In this document: piece after piece, positions 35,677-48,513 of the stretch
How the letters are laid out: the number at the start of each line of letters is the position of its first letter
How positions within the stretch are numbered: the stretch's first letter is position 1
Assembly (NCBI RefSeq): GCF_964355755.1
Contig: NC_092675.1
Coordinates: 21,096,912 to 21,156,911, forward strand
Origin: Antedon mediterranea
Lineage: Eukaryota > Echinodermata > Crinoidea > Comatulida > Antedonidae
Direction: 5' to 3'
DNA length: 60,000 bases
Made by a program: the position numbers and the translations under genes
Notes under the pieces: model-generated
Databases searched by the model: none
Told to the model about the DNA's origin: nothing
What the model saw: only the letters and a program-made list of their open reading frames with translations

Positions 35677-36351
35677 CCTCCGCCAAGGAGGTATATGTAA
35701 TCGGTAGCGTGTGTTTGTTTGTTTGTTTGTTAGCAGGATTACTCAAAAAGTAATTACAAGGTCTTTACCAAAATGAATAGACAGATAGATATGTGGTCAA
35801 GGACCATTCCATTAAATTGGGACCATTTGGGACCACAGTCCCAATTCTGGACCACTTTTTAGTATACTTTTCAGACCTGCTAGTGTTAAAAGATAGGACA
35901 GAATTTTTCAAAAGCCGGCGAGCAGTCTTAAAATAACAAGTAAACTGAAATTGCATTTTCTCGAGAACTACTTGTCCAAAAAACTTCATTTTTTAACAAG
36001 AGGCAAGAGTTATAATTTGTGATTTGTAATTTTAAAACATAATTTGATTTAATGTGCACGTTTTTTTTAATGCGAGTAGTTTAAAAAACCTATTTCTTTT
36101 CAAATTCACTCATTTGATTTTCGCGTTGCTGTTCTATTGTTAGTCAACTGAAGCTATTGTTAATTGAAAGGCTTGTTACATAACCATTACACCAAACTCG
36201 CATACACATGCTTGTAATGAAATTAGCCTAAATCACAAACAGCATTAAGACACACACAAATATATATATATTTTTTTTTTTACCGGAGAAATCTTACGTA
36301 GGAGAATTTTACAGTAGGCGGAGGTATGCACTCTCGGAGTGGCTTTCTAGT
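35677..36351. mobile_element. CCTCCGCC-ended repeat element (non-autonomous)
   Basis: The left end reads CCTCCGCCAAGGAGGTATAT and is followed by a GTTTGTTTGTTTGTTTGTTAG run and TACTCAAAAAGTAATTAC. The right end reads AGGCGGAGGTATGCACTC then TCGGAGTGGCTTTCTAGTT. CCTCCGCC and GGCGGAGG form inverted ends. I recognise this pattern (left end with TTTG microsatellite, right end with TCTCGGAGTGC-type box) as a high-copy repeat in many marine invertebrates. The 75-codon minus frame inside (35765-35989) is part of the repeat, not a gene. Confidence 0.75.
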
Positions 36352-38333
36352 TGTTAGTGCTATCCAGTTCAAATCCTAGATTTTCCTCCTATGTATTATG
36401 TACCTACAATACTATGTTAAAAAAAAACCCAATTTACTTTACGTTTTCGTTAAAGGTCATGTAATAGTGTAGGCAGATACATTACAGCAGCCTGTTGTTT
36501 TATTGATCATGTGCTTGAACAATAGCAAAAGTGTTTAATTGAACATTTATGAAAAACAGCTTTCATAAAACGTTATCTTCAGAAGGTAGGTGATTATTAT
36601 GAAAGGGAATAAAAACATTTGACACATTTGTTACAAGCTATATCAAGGCCAGTTAAACACTATTAAACACAACAGCAAGGATTTAAAAAATAACTTATTG
36701 TACCAAAAGAGCATAATATCACCATAACCCTGTCATAATACTATTTAATTAATTAATTAATCTGCCTTTTTACTGAATGGTGCAGAATTGGAAAAACAGT
36801 TAATATTAAAAACATAGTTTTGAGGTATAGTTCACACAAATATATTGTATAAATTGGGTTTTTAGTTTGTAACATGTAAAAACACAGTATTTAGTGGCAT
36901 ATAGTTCTTTACTTAAATTCATTCATCTATTCGTTATAAGATTAATTAAAAAACTTATTTATCAGCAAAATTCTGGGTATAATGCACCCTTGATGATTTT
37001 TTTGAACAATACATTGTTTGATTTAGTATAGACAAATTCCAGTAATTATATAATTAGTTTATAAAAAGTATTAAATAAAATTGATAAGCTTTAAAAAGAC
37101 CAACAGGATGATATCGCTACTACTGGATATTTACCATAATTCATTCAAGATGATACTAGCAATAATACATGGATTTATCTCCAAATCCTCTATGCGTTCA
37201 CCACACAATCATACATGCACACCATGTTGAAAAAAATGTGTGAATAAAAAGATTGAAGGCCTAACAATGGATGAAAAACTGGTATAAGTAGGTAAACAGT
37301 TGATCGACCTAAGAATCAACCCTTCTCGGAGGAAATGTCTGCCTTTGTTAATCCCGTTGGAACTCTTTAAGGAAAAGCTCTCTACGATTCACTGCGTGCA
37401 CCGATTACACAAATATATGAATAATTGTAATTATAATTTATACAAATCAAATCCAAGACTACCCTGTTGATTCTAAAGTGAAAATAAAAGTTTAATCAAC
37501 TATATTTGAATGTTTGTATTTTATCTATTTCTGCACATAAACCACAAGACAATCTAAGGAGGAGAAAAACATTATAAAACAAACTTGATTTGAAATGATT
37601 CACCCTTTATAGTATTATTATTATTGTCAATAGAAACAATGGATATACTAAGATATGTTAAGTCTTTCTGTTGGAGAATAGCTGATAAATTAATAGTGAT
37701 TTTAACTCGGCATAGAACTGTTTACATTAATTTTGTGAATGTGAAAAACACCTAGGGGACAAACCTATATTCTGGGCAAAAAACAAGTGTTGCATGGTTT
37801 TATGCGGAACATGCAAAGAATAATAACAATTTAAAAATTGTGTAAATCCAAAATCAATATGTTGAATATAGAAGCGTACTGAAAAGAAATACAGCATACC
37901 TATCCATGGCAATTTAATCTGTAATTACCAACCTTGACATCATAACAAATTCCAATATTACTGAGCATGATACAGTACTGTATTAAAAAGTGTAAAACAA
38001 ACACAAAAAATTACACCTCGAGAAAAAAAATTAATTTTCTTCCCTTTTTTTAAAATATTGGTTGTTTGCACAGAGGCTAGGAAGTAATATTCATAAGTGT
38101 TAAAAAACCCCAAGGTTTCATATAGTTCATATGTTTTTCATCAATTTGCAGTATTTTTTTATGATTGCTTATGTGAACAGTATGATGATGAAGATACATA
38201 CCCTATTAGGTCACTGCACCTAAGTAGTAGGCCTAGTCAAGGCCTCCAACATACAAAACTGGTTATGATATTAACTATTATGCGACATGTATATTTGCCA
38301 TTTTTTATTCCTAATTTCATGATTAATAACCAT
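36352..38333. other. No gene recognised
   Basis: AT-rich. About 37290-37410 is GC-richer and contains GCCTTTGTTAATCCC, which includes a CCTTTGTT word compatible with SOX/TCF binding. A TTAATTAATTAATTAAT run lies near 36746. Confidence 0.5.
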
Positions 38334-38520
38334 GTGTAGCTTGGTGGTTAATGTACTTGTAATTCCAATCCCAAGGTCCAGGGTTCAATCCTGATCTAAT
38401 ACCAGGGTTGTAACTCACGACTGTTTCAACTCCAACTTTTAGCTGCAAGGTAAAATAATGGCATCTTGAACAGTTTATTCGGTACTCTACTGTATGCACC
38501 AGAAATAGACCATTAAACAG
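38334..38520 (+). mobile_element. tRNA-derived SINE, copy 1
   Basis: The RNA polymerase III A box TAGCTTGGTGG (38337-38347) and B box GGTTCAATCC (38382-38391) are spaced as in a tRNA-derived SINE head. The sequence continues TGATCTAATACCAGGGTTG, TAACTCACGACTGTTTC. A second copy at 41175-41390 shares the head and the GTTGTAACTCAYGACT body. It does not fold as a complete tRNA gene. The right edge is set by the TTAA element that follows directly and is uncertain. Confidence 0.75.
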
Positions 38521-39154
38521 TTAAAGCCCCATTCCCTACGTTTTTTAGATCTAATTTAAGATCACAAACTGTATTTAATGTAAAAATAATACTATATGGT
38601 CCTATTGCGATAACTTTTTTCGTCTTTAAACGGTTAAAAATGTGAAAAATAAGTCGATTTTAATAATTATAGCGGCCCGCTATAAATCCCAAAATGCATT
38701 GCGCGCGGATTGATATTTTTGTTTTTCACCTGTAATTTGCCCACTTTTCGATCGATCGTGAGGCCAAAACAAATGGAAGACTCCTAACTTTTCAGCGAAA
38801 ATACCGGGTTTTCCCCAATTTGTATCAACGGAGTCTGGCAAAAATAGAAAGACAATTAATGCAGCAACTATACAACGTCAGGCTAGGTATATAGCTCGCG
38901 TACGATGTTCGTACGTTACCGATGTTTACCAGCTAGGCCTACAAAACTAAGCCTAGCTAGGCTAGGCCTAAGACCGTCCACGAGAGGTCGATCGCCGCGA
39001 GCTACTTAGGTAGTGCATTGTTTCTCACTTTTTATCATAATTTACCATAAAACGTACATTTAAGACAAGAAATGACATGGTTTAATGTTTTTAAAGTGAT
39101 ATATATGTATAATTTTCCAAAAAACGTCCAAAATTGCAGGGAAGGGGTCTTTAA
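38521..39154. mobile_element. TTAA-flanked DNA element, copy type 1 (634 bp)
   Basis: Bounded by TTAA at 38521-38524 and 39151-39154. Inside, AGCCCCATTCCCTACGTTTT at the left is mirrored imperfectly by AAACGTCCAAAATTGCAGGG then AAGGGGTCT at the right. TTAA target duplications and termini of this kind are found in Kolobok-like and piggyBac-like elements; the AG...CT ends fit neither uniquely. The interior is CpG-rich (GCGCGCGG, CGATCGATCG, TACGATGTTCGTACG) and has a cluster of GCTAGGCCTA words. There is no transposase frame, so it is non-autonomous. Confidence 0.75.
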
Positions 39155-41174
39155 AAGAATGTATATACAAAATCTACAGTATGAGTAAACCAAATACTGC
39201 AGAACATTAATACAGGCTAAAAGAAAATGTCGTCGCAATCACGTCTTTTGAAACTGCGGTCATTGCAATCTGTTTTATGCTGACATTCAGCGTATTAATT
39301 TGAGTGATTAATCTATGTATGATGGACAGGGCAAAGGTCAAACAAAAAAGGCAGAATCAATTTAAATATCCCAACATTTCTGTCATCATTAAGGTTGTAT
39401 AATGAACAAACATGAAATATTATCTTGCAAATTTATCTTTTTTCAAACTTTCAATGAGATTGAAGAATTTTTAATGTACCATGTTCATGTACGATGAAAG
39501 TGAAATTGACCATGCAAACATCCATTAAACATTAAAGTAATGCCTATAATGATTTTTTATTGTATTATATATTTTCTACACATTTTTATTTTAAACAAAA
39601 GGCACCATGTTTAAGATACTGTATTCTATTGAAATAAAATAATTATATTTTACAGGGTTTTGTTATGAACTTCTCATTTATTGACTTTCTGATGATTTAT
39701 AAACTATTTTCAGACCAAGAAGGTGTTATTATCATGGAAATTGAGTAGTTTTACCGTACTATTTTTAAATGGTATTTAAGAAGAATCATAATATACAGTA
39801 ATGTTGATTCCTAATATTCCGGTATGTTGAATATCAATTAATTGATACTGTGTCCATCAAAATATCTATATCCACAAAGAAATATCATTATGATATCATT
39901 AATAAACATAAAAATAGATTACACCTTCAGATTCCTTTGTGCAAACAATATAAAGATGCAATAAAAATTAATAGGATTAGTTTTCATTTTATAAGCAACA
40001 AGATACACAAGTCTGACGATGATTGGCATGTTTGAAAATTTCTGCATAGTAATACCACCACTGTTTGTTTGCATACATAAAACAACATCATACTGTTTTT
40101 AACTTTATATTATGTATTATTATGATACATTTTTATTACTAGTAATGCGTATTCATTATAACTGATTGACGTTTCTTCATTCACTTCATAAAACATTATT
40201 GATTAAACCTAGGGGCAAAAACAAAATAATAATTCACAATATAATTATTTAGTAGAAAGTAATCATCGGAAATGAAGAAAATTGCTAGTGTAATAGTGCT
40301 TATGTTATCAAAATTCATTTAATTTTGAAGAGAACTAGCAATGTCATAGTTTACAGTGCAACATGCAGTGGTGGTATATTGTTACTTTATACCGATCACG
40401 AACCTCGTTAATTTAAACACATCTATGAAAATGGAAAGTTTATGGAAGAAAAATCATCAAGTTTTTATTAAATTCCCTTGTATTAATGCCCTTGTAGAAA
40501 GGGTAGATCAAATTAAATGTTAAAAATGTATTATTATGGTCCTCAAGCTGGAAACTGAAGAAATTCAAAATTGTTTGTGGGGATTGGCCCTGCTTGGCTT
40601 ATGCAGATACTTTGGTATTAAAATCAAGGGTACATTAAGAGCTGTACAGGTACAAATTTCAAGAAACAGATTGTGGGCATAATCTTTTCAAAAATTGTTA
40701 CAAAGAGACTTATAAGGTGGTATAAAGATTGGGCAAAAATTGGCCTAAAATACTACTGTATGTGGCAGGAACTTAGCCGGGGTGACATCGTCTAGCTCGC
40801 CTTAGCGCAATATCACTTGCAATAAAGGGCGATGAAATTAAGTAATAAAATAATGCGACATGCAGAAAAGTAGGCTGATTAAAATGTATACCCTTTACAA
40901 TACAAGTTTAAATATCAAACAAAATACAAGGTTGATTCACAGTTTTTTTCTTTCATTAATTAAATATAAATTTGACATAATTGCAGTAAAAGAAGATAAA
41001 TGGAGATGTAAATGATGAATGGTGACAGTGGACGTGAGGTGAGAATGTAAAATGTAGGGTGCCAAGAAACTGAAGCCTGGATTTCAGTACAAACTAATTG
41101 TAAAGTATATAGTATTGTTTAATATGTTGAACCTAGTTTTCATATTGGTTGAGACCAGAGCTTAAAATTTAAAT
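39155..41174. other. No gene recognised
   Basis: AT-rich with poly-A and poly-T tracts. A mildly GC-richer stretch at about 40760-40830 (CTTAGCCGGGGTGACATCG) has no open frame of note. Confidence 0.5.
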
Positions 41175-41390
41175 ATGTGGAGTTGTAGTTGGTGGTAAAT
41201 GTACTTGCCTTACAATCTGACGTCCAGGGTTCAATCCTGACATGGTGCCAAGTGTTGTAACTCATGACTATTTCTACTCAACTCTCCAGTATCATGACAT
41301 TGCCGTGTTTCTTGCGGTTGTATGCGTATGAAATTTTGTCCAGTAATACAGCTTGAAATATATTTACTTTATTTGAACAATGCTACAAGA
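41175..41390 (+). mobile_element. tRNA-derived SINE, copy 2
   Basis: A-box-like TAGTTGGTGG (41186-41195) and B box GGTTCAATCC (41228-41237) are followed by TGACATGGTGCCAAGTGTTG then TAACTCATGACTATTTC, parallel to the copy at 38334. The body runs through TTGCCGTGTTTCTTGCGG and ends in an AT-rich tail near TATTTACTTTATTTGAAC. The two copies differ by scattered substitutions and by an insertion of about 6 bp between the boxes in copy 1. Confidence 0.75.
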
Positions 41391-44300
41391 ATATGTACTA
41401 AGAGTCATTGAACAACACACTGATCATCATACAGTTTATTTTATAGGATTAACTTCACTTCAAACATAAGAAACGTTTGAAACTTTTATTAGAACATTTT
41501 AAATGTTGTTCTCAATTATAGGCCTAAAATTAAATAGACGCATTATGTCTCATGTAAAGTATGTTTGATTATTTGAGAAAATAATTAAAGACATGCCATG
41601 GACCGATTCTTTAAACTTAAAACTTTGAGTTGGTATGTTATGTTTTTATTGTTATTGTTTCTTTCATTGACCATTGTTCGTAAAAATACACACAGGAACA
41701 TTGATACCATTGTCAATCCTATTATACCAAATGTACTATTTGCTGATAAAATATTAAAAATAAATTCTTTGATTCTGAGTGACAGGTTATAATAGTTTAT
41801 ATTGTATTAATATTTCCTTGACATGAATCAACAGATTTCACCAATTTCATTTTGATTAGAGAAAACTAGTTTTTGAATTAATTGGAAACATGGAAATATA
41901 AATCACAAATTAAAAATATCAACTGCGATTTGAACAAGTTTGACCTCATGCAAAGAAAAAAAACAATTTTGTATTGTCTGATTATCAATATTATAGAACA
42001 TGCAAATAAAATAATTAAGGTTTTATTTAATAATTAGTGTTATTACAATGTTATATGGCACGCAATGATAATGAAAACTATATGTTGACTTTATACATTG
42101 GTATTGGTAGTTTAATTAAGGATTGAAAAATGAAAACCATACAGAATCAAACAAGTACTATTTAGTGAATACATACATAATTCTGCTTTGGAAATTTGGG
42201 GTAAACCGACTAACACCCACATAAACATGGTTATACTATTTAAATATGTTCATAGTTAATTTAAATTATTGGTAATTTCATCTCATAAAACATAATTTGT
42301 ACGCCATATGTTTACATGTTTAGTGATCGGGTTACTTGCCGTCAACTAAAGTATTGATACGCACTTTAGATGCATATCACGTTACCCCATGAATACCAAC
42401 ACGAACCCATTCACTAAACAAGAAACAGGAAGGGGAGAACAGCCAATGACTGCGGCGCTTGGTTCCCGGTCGTCTGTAAATCAATTGTTTAACGGGTAAA
42501 GCTTAAATAAACAAACACCCGATCATTAACGAGCTATTGTTTTCACACACTCAGATATATTTGACAGCGCATTAAACCACGTATCATAACGAACAACAAA
42601 AGGTAACAATTTGATTGTCATATGAAGCTTCTGCTTGGAAGACCTGCGAACAAAGCCAGGGGAGATCGCATAACACCGAGTGAAGTGGTATTCCATTCAT
42701 TCCACCTCAAGCCAAATGCGATGGTAAAACGTCTCACGCACGTAAAAGAGGGAAATGAATACGGAATGGATGAACGAAGAAAGATAATGGATGAACGAAG
42801 AAAGATAATGGTTTCGCTCAGCTGTTATCAGTGGCATTAGACTGTAATTGTACATATTTAAGCTTTCTCTGTATCAAAAAATAATTATATCATTCACCAA
42901 TTATCAGTGACGTGTAAATGAATAGTTTCAATGAAATTCTAAACTTTATATTCAGACCTTTAATCATGTATAAAATAATAATAAAAAAAATTAACAATAC
43001 TTAGCCTACAAAAATTGACTTTTATCTATACTTAAATACATTTTCTGGAACTTTTATTGAAAATATAATTATTTATTCAGTTTGTTAATTCTTTTATATA
43101 AGTTTGTTGTAGAACCATGCTTCCAGGGAAAATTGGTGAAATATACGGGATCTCAGGCATTCCTGTAGATTGTACAATAAAAGTGTATATGCAACTTTTT
43201 AATTGTATACAGTACTGAAACCCTGTACTATAATAGAAATACTGAAAGTTAATTCCTCCCTGAAAACAAAAAAAGTTATCGAAATCCAATAGTAATGAAG
43301 CCATGTACAAAAGCCCTAGAACGCACTTTATTGCGGATAATTTAAGCATGAAAAGAAAGCAATATCATAAAATAAAAGAGTCGTACGTTGTATGAAACCT
43401 GAGCTAGATTGAAAGCTATTCGTTGTAAGTGGGTCTTTTATGTAGTGTAGACATTTCTTTTGTTCTCGTGAATTATTAATTAACTATGAGATATTTGGTA
43501 CCTGGTATATTTAATATGTTTTTATGTTTCAATGCGTTAACCAAAATTAACCAAATAGTGGGCGTTTTCAAAATTCAAATTAAAAAATTACACAGTATAT
43601 TACTGTCTGTGGTGCCAAAATATACAGTATTCGTATATTTTTGCAGCAGAATTGAGGGCTTTTAAAAAACATATAATATGCAGTATGTATTTCTCAATTG
43701 ATAATAATCATTTTTTATTTTAAACCATATTTTGAAGATATACAGCAGAAACAAGGATATGGATTTTCATGATTTGACAATGAATTATTAGATATGCAGG
43801 AGAATTATTACGGTAGATATGCAGGAAAATTATTATGGTTAAATATTTGTTTTAATTTATATTTTTCTAAAATAAACATTTTCATTGATATTTTACAAAG
43901 ATACAGATTTAATTTACAATTGGGATTGCATTGTAACCATATCATATTTATATAATATATTTATATGTATTGTCTTGTGCTATAAAATTTGTTATCAACT
44001 TTTCTCATATTCACAAGAGCATGGGATCTGCCCAGCTGCATGTTTCATATCAGAGACATCCATAAAAAAAATACAATCTTTGAAAATGAATAAGATAGGA
44101 TTGCAATTAGCCTACTTAGAAGCAACCTTTATAAGGTATTCTTATTGTAATAGATGATTTGAAATACTTTTGATAACAACTGCTTTTTATTAAAAATAAC
44201 CTTTTGATATATCTGTTGATTGAACATTTGTTGTCAGCAATGGCAGACCTGGAATAATGAAAAGAATCCAAGTTGAGAGGCTTCTGTGATCCTATCCTCC

Positions 44301-44483
44301 AGCCCACCTAATCCACAGCAAACCCAAATAAGTTTTTACTTGATAGGAAAAAAAAAACAATAAACAAACAAAAACTTTTACTATTTACCAAGAAACCTGC
44401 TTATTAAGTTCGAGAAACTTCTGATGGTAAAAATGGCAAGTAGTTGTCAGCAGATGTCAATCAAATAGCTGTTATTTCGTGTC
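41391..44483. other. No gene recognised; contains a GC-richer patch
   Basis: AT-rich outside 42340-42840, which is listed separately. Plus-strand frames of 64-90 codons here are of the length expected by chance. Confidence 0.5.
42340..42840. promoter_or_regulatory. GC-richer patch, possible enhancer or promoter
   Basis: Within AT-rich DNA this 500-bp block is balanced in composition. It carries AGCCAATGAC (CCAAT), CAGGAAGGGG (ETS/GC box on one strand), GGTTCCCGGTCG and TAAATAAACAAACAC (forkhead-like). Its second half holds a 73-codon plus-strand frame from 42622 with an exact tandem 21-bp duplication (GATGAACGAAGAAAGATAAT, positions about 42769-42810) that repeats DERRKIM. I cannot assign the frame to any family. 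Confidence 0.3.
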
Positions 44484-44627
44484 GCAGCTAAAAATTGCTC
44501 AGCGATAACCGGTTAAATGGCGTTCTAACACCGAATTAAATGGGTTTCTTTTTTAACCGGTCCAAGAAAATGGCGTTTATTCACACCGTTTTTAACCGGT
44601 TATTTATGCAGCAGAAACAAGCCCTAC
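44484..44627 (+). mobile_element. AACCGGTT-type element, copy 1 (partial)
   Basis: Begins GCAGCTAAAAATTGCTCAGC and continues AACCGGTTAAATGGCGTTC, TAACACCG. It contains three AACCGGT words and ends TTATGCAGCAGAAACAAGCC. An inverted copy of the same family lies at 51341-51589. The usual left terminus (GGTCTGTTTCTGCTGCATA in copy 2) is not seen here, so the copy appears 5'-truncated. Confidence 0.7.
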
Positions 44628-46723
44628 AGTAAGTTAGGGTCATTATCAATGTTGTTGCAAATGTGTATATTTTGTTATGTAATAGAAATTTTAAACCAGG
44701 AGCTACCCTTGGTTGATAGATATATTAAATAAAGTAGGGCATCCTACATTTGACCTCTTGTTTTTCTCCAAATAAATGTTTATCTAGAAAATTCAATGCA
44801 TATTTTTAAATTGCAGGTTGATATTTTCTCCATATTTAAAAAATAAAAGTTAACCTTTAATTTTAATAGACTTTTAATAACCGTACTAAAGTACATTGTG
44901 TTTAAATTGAAGTTGTTATACAAGATTATTATATGACATGCGACATGCAATCATAGGTAATCCACAAAAGTAATTGCCCATCGTCAATACATAAAACTGG
45001 TCCAATTACTATAGTCACTGGAGTTATTGGTATCACACAATGGGAGTCCATCATTTAGTCTATCATATATCAATCATCACCCTGTCAAACTCAAATTGTA
45101 CATATTTTAGGTAGTACCAGTACATTATTATATATAATATTAACGTTCTTTATCCCCAAATTGCGAACGTGATCTGTAAGATACAGTAGGGTCGCATTTT
45201 AATGGTACCAAATAAAATTGCTGATTATTATTTTCAATAAATTTGTATTCATTACTTTCATTTCTGTGTCATTGCTGGGTCATGTGTATATACCAGTAAC
45301 TTGTTTTACTATTAAGGCTCGTATTTTAATTCTTTTTTATCTTTTGAAATATATATATATATGAATTGTTCTATTAAATGGCCAACAACCATTCAGCACA
45401 TCTTGGCCATATTTACACAACAAAGGTCGCTAAGAGGTCAAAGATAATGCTGTAGGATGGGCATCAGCTAGCTATACTATAAAATATTTATTTGTAATCA
45501 CTTCCTATCATTATCACTAGCAATAGAATAAAGCAAATCAATAGATACTTATCACTTTACATAACTCAGATTTTAATCAATTAACTAAACTTGAACTTTA
45601 TTATATCCTAAATACTTCATAAACTCCGCCTTTTTTACACCGATTTACACTTGTAGTCCACATGAATGATGTGGTAAATATCTAACTTAAGAATGTCTTA
45701 ACTATTCTACAGTACTAATTATTCTGTGTTTGTATACTGCAATCAAACCCATCCATATTAATGGTATAGTCCAAAAATGTTTACCCTAAATATAACCGAA
45801 CACACAAACTACTTTTGTACAGTAATAGCCCTTTTATCCGAGGAAAGGCTATTGTAACTTCAGGGGTGCTATACACAGAATGTAAAAATATTTTAAGTTA
45901 AGTTAAACAAACACTTTTGGTTTGTGGTTTATTTTACACACAGTAATACAATGAATACAGTTTGACCTTTTATAATTTAATGTGCATGTATAGTTGTGAT
46001 ATAGAACATTATTGTTGACCTTTCAAGTTGACCTCATTATGTTTATGTCCTACTGTGAAAAGTTTACTGCTATGATGGGATGATGTGAAATGCTATAAAG
46101 TTTAATACACAGTATTGTACATATAAAAGCAACAATAATATAATAATTTATTGAGAATAACTACTGTACTAGTCTACAGAGAAAGAAAACTATACAACTT
46201 TAGTTTTATTGAGTTTGGTTAGATATTATATCTTGAAAACTCCTATTAGTTGGTATGACAACTTTGTTGTTGAAACAACTGGTATTTTTTTGGTTTATTT
46301 TGTATCTCATTATAATAGAAACATTTTGTTTAACAAATAACTGTAAAGAGAAGAAATACAATTATTGGTATTAAAAGACTTTTAAAATAATCCTTCACAC
46401 ATATTGCATAATATGTCTATTTTGATTTATTGTAGTAACTGAAAAATAAGATGATATGGCGCCAATATAATATAATTTGCTTCCATTCTATTGTATTATG
46501 GCCGAACTTAATTAGAATAATGAAATTTAAACACTTTTTAAGAACGGCGAGGTTTTAATACTATAAGGATTATAATATAAATGAATAAATTTACACTCAT
46601 ATTTATCTTAAAAATTAATCTATAAAAGATTATTATATTAATAATAACTTATAATTTGTACTTGCTTTCTAGAAAGAAATGAAAAAATAATAAAATCACT
46701 GAAATATATTCTGTATGGTAGGC
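44628..46723. other. No gene recognised
   Basis: AT-rich; a (TA)n run lies near 45350-45362. No feature beyond simple sequence. Confidence 0.5.
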
Positions 46724-48112
46724 TTAAAGTGGAGCTCCACCCAGAAAATTACTATTTTTCATACATTTCAACTATTATTTAAAAATATCATCGCTTATAC
46801 TTCATATTTTTTTGAAATTTTTTTCAATGAGTACGATTTTCTTGAAAATCACGCCTTTTTGCGTTTTGGGGGGATACCTTGTAATTTCCTATTCTTTTAC
46901 ATGCAAAAGGGGGGTATATTTGAATAATCCTAAAAAATTCATTTCTTCACCAAAAAAAAAATGTCAAATGAATATTTATGTAATTTTTCCAGATCTTTCT
47001 ATTTCTGGTATTTTTATCACGTATACATTGCGCAATTTTGCGTAAATAGACACTTTCCCCCGTTCGGGTCCAATTGGGTTTTTTATTTTGCTAGGGAGTA
47101 CGATCACGTGACATTTTTCACAATCACACTACACTGCAGCTGGCGATCTGTTATTTTGTCGCGATGTTATTTTTGACGGGCGAAAAGTATATTAAAACAT
47201 TCTGAATGTGACCCTATTATGTTTCACAGTGTAATAATGTGATTATGAGACTATTACTAAAATGTCAAATTTAACGAGATTTGAGAAAGACGTGGCTATA
47301 TATTCAATAAAGCTAGGCCTAGGCCTACTAGAGTGTAGGTATGTACCGATGCTGCGTGGCCTCTAGCTAGGCTAGGCTGACAGCAGTGAAGTTTGTTTTG
47401 CTGGCACCCGACCTTGGCCTACCCATGGGCCATGATAGGGTGCCTGAATAGTTGCTTTTCAGTCAGGTCTAAGCTTGCACATCGCTTTACTACTCTTGTT
47501 TTGTATACTATAGGATTTTGTGTTTCACAATTCTTAATGTGCGAGAAAACCCAGGAACGATAAATGGGGCGAAACGACCATGCCTATGAATACATAGGCC
47601 TATAGACAAAAATTCAAGGCTAGCTAGGCTGAGCAGACGCTGAGCTAGGCCTAGCCCTAGCTTAAAGTTAAAAGCAATCTGATAAGATTATTATGCTGTT
47701 GTTGTACAGTGAAAATCATGAGGTTACATGTAAATTATACTGACATTCTTATCGGAAATATTACTTAGGCCTAAACAAATCGTATTAACTAATTGTGTGT
47801 ATAAAATTTATTCCCCATTTTTCGACACATAATTTACCAAAGGGGAGACATTTCATCAATGCGTTGACCGGCGACTAAAACGCGTCAGTCGCTAAGTGTA
47901 ACGCGTTTTGCGACGTATTGTAAACTAATAACCCCTAAGTTACTGAAAAACTGTAATGTGTTAAAAAACACTATTTTCTGACCAATTTTTTAGAAATGAG
48001 TTTTTGGAAAATATTTCCGTATTTTTCCTGTTTTTTTTTATGTAATCACTTTCAATTAAACATACTTAAACATAATATAAGCTGAGAAAGTCTGAGTGTA
48101 GCTCCACTTTAA
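46724..48112. mobile_element. TTAA-flanked DNA element, type 2 (1.39 kb)
   Basis: TTAA at 46724-46727 and 48109-48112 bound an element whose ends are AGTGGAGCTCCACCCAG and TCTGAGTGTAGCTCCACT, a 15-bp terminal inverted repeat with one mismatch over the outer part. This fits a TTAA-targeting superfamily (Kolobok-like, or less likely piggyBac-like). Short plus-strand frames (70-77 codons, 46715-47176) show no transposase motif. The interior has many CTAGGCCTA/GCTAGGC words around 47310-47370 and 47595-47660, as does the TTAA element at 38.5 kb. CpG-containing stretches (GACCGGCGACTAAAACGCG, TAACGCGTTTTGCGACG) contrast with the flanks. Confidence 0.8.
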
Positions 48113-48315
48113 ATTAAATGCTAATTCAAACATAGGCAATCACACAACCATGATTAGAAAAGTCTACAAAAACATCTTATATTTTCATTTAAAAACTAAT
48201 TTTCCAGAGGCTTTTGGCCTATTTTGCTACTCATTGGCACAACCAGCTTTTTGTTTGCCGAAATTAATAAAAAAAAAATAGAAACTTTATAATTCATGTA
48301 AGTACACTATGTTTT

Positions 48316-48513
48316 AAGGCCAATTTAGACAGACGAGCAAAAACGGTAGGTGGAAAAGTGTTTAGCTTGTCCCACGTACAATCTGAATCTATGCTAATCA
48401 AGTTTTCCGTTCCACGTAAATAAGAAATAATATCTTACTTGAAAGTAAGATATTATTTCTTGAATTAATAGATTCTATATTTTTATTTTCTGCTTTTGTG
48501 TAAATTGGCCTTT
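48316..48513. mobile_element. MITE with AAGGCCAATTTA ends and central hairpin
   Basis: The left end AAGGCCAATTTAGACAG is mirrored by TGTGTAAATTGGCCTTTAT at the right. At the centre, AAGAAATAATATCTTACTT (from 48422) meets its exact complement (to 48461) across a 2-nt loop, a 19-bp perfect stem. About 198 bp, no coding. Confidence 0.8.

Noticed and set aside
35765-35989. 75-codon minus-strand frame
   Set aside because: It is internal sequence of the CCTCCGCC-ended repeat.
38334-38400. Possible tRNA gene (A and B boxes)
   Set aside because: No acceptor stem or full cloverleaf, and a second diverged copy with the same non-tRNA body at 41175 shows it is a SINE.
46715-47176. Three overlapping plus-strand frames of 70-77 codons
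   Set aside because: They lie inside the TTAA element, overlap one another in different frames and show no transposase motif.
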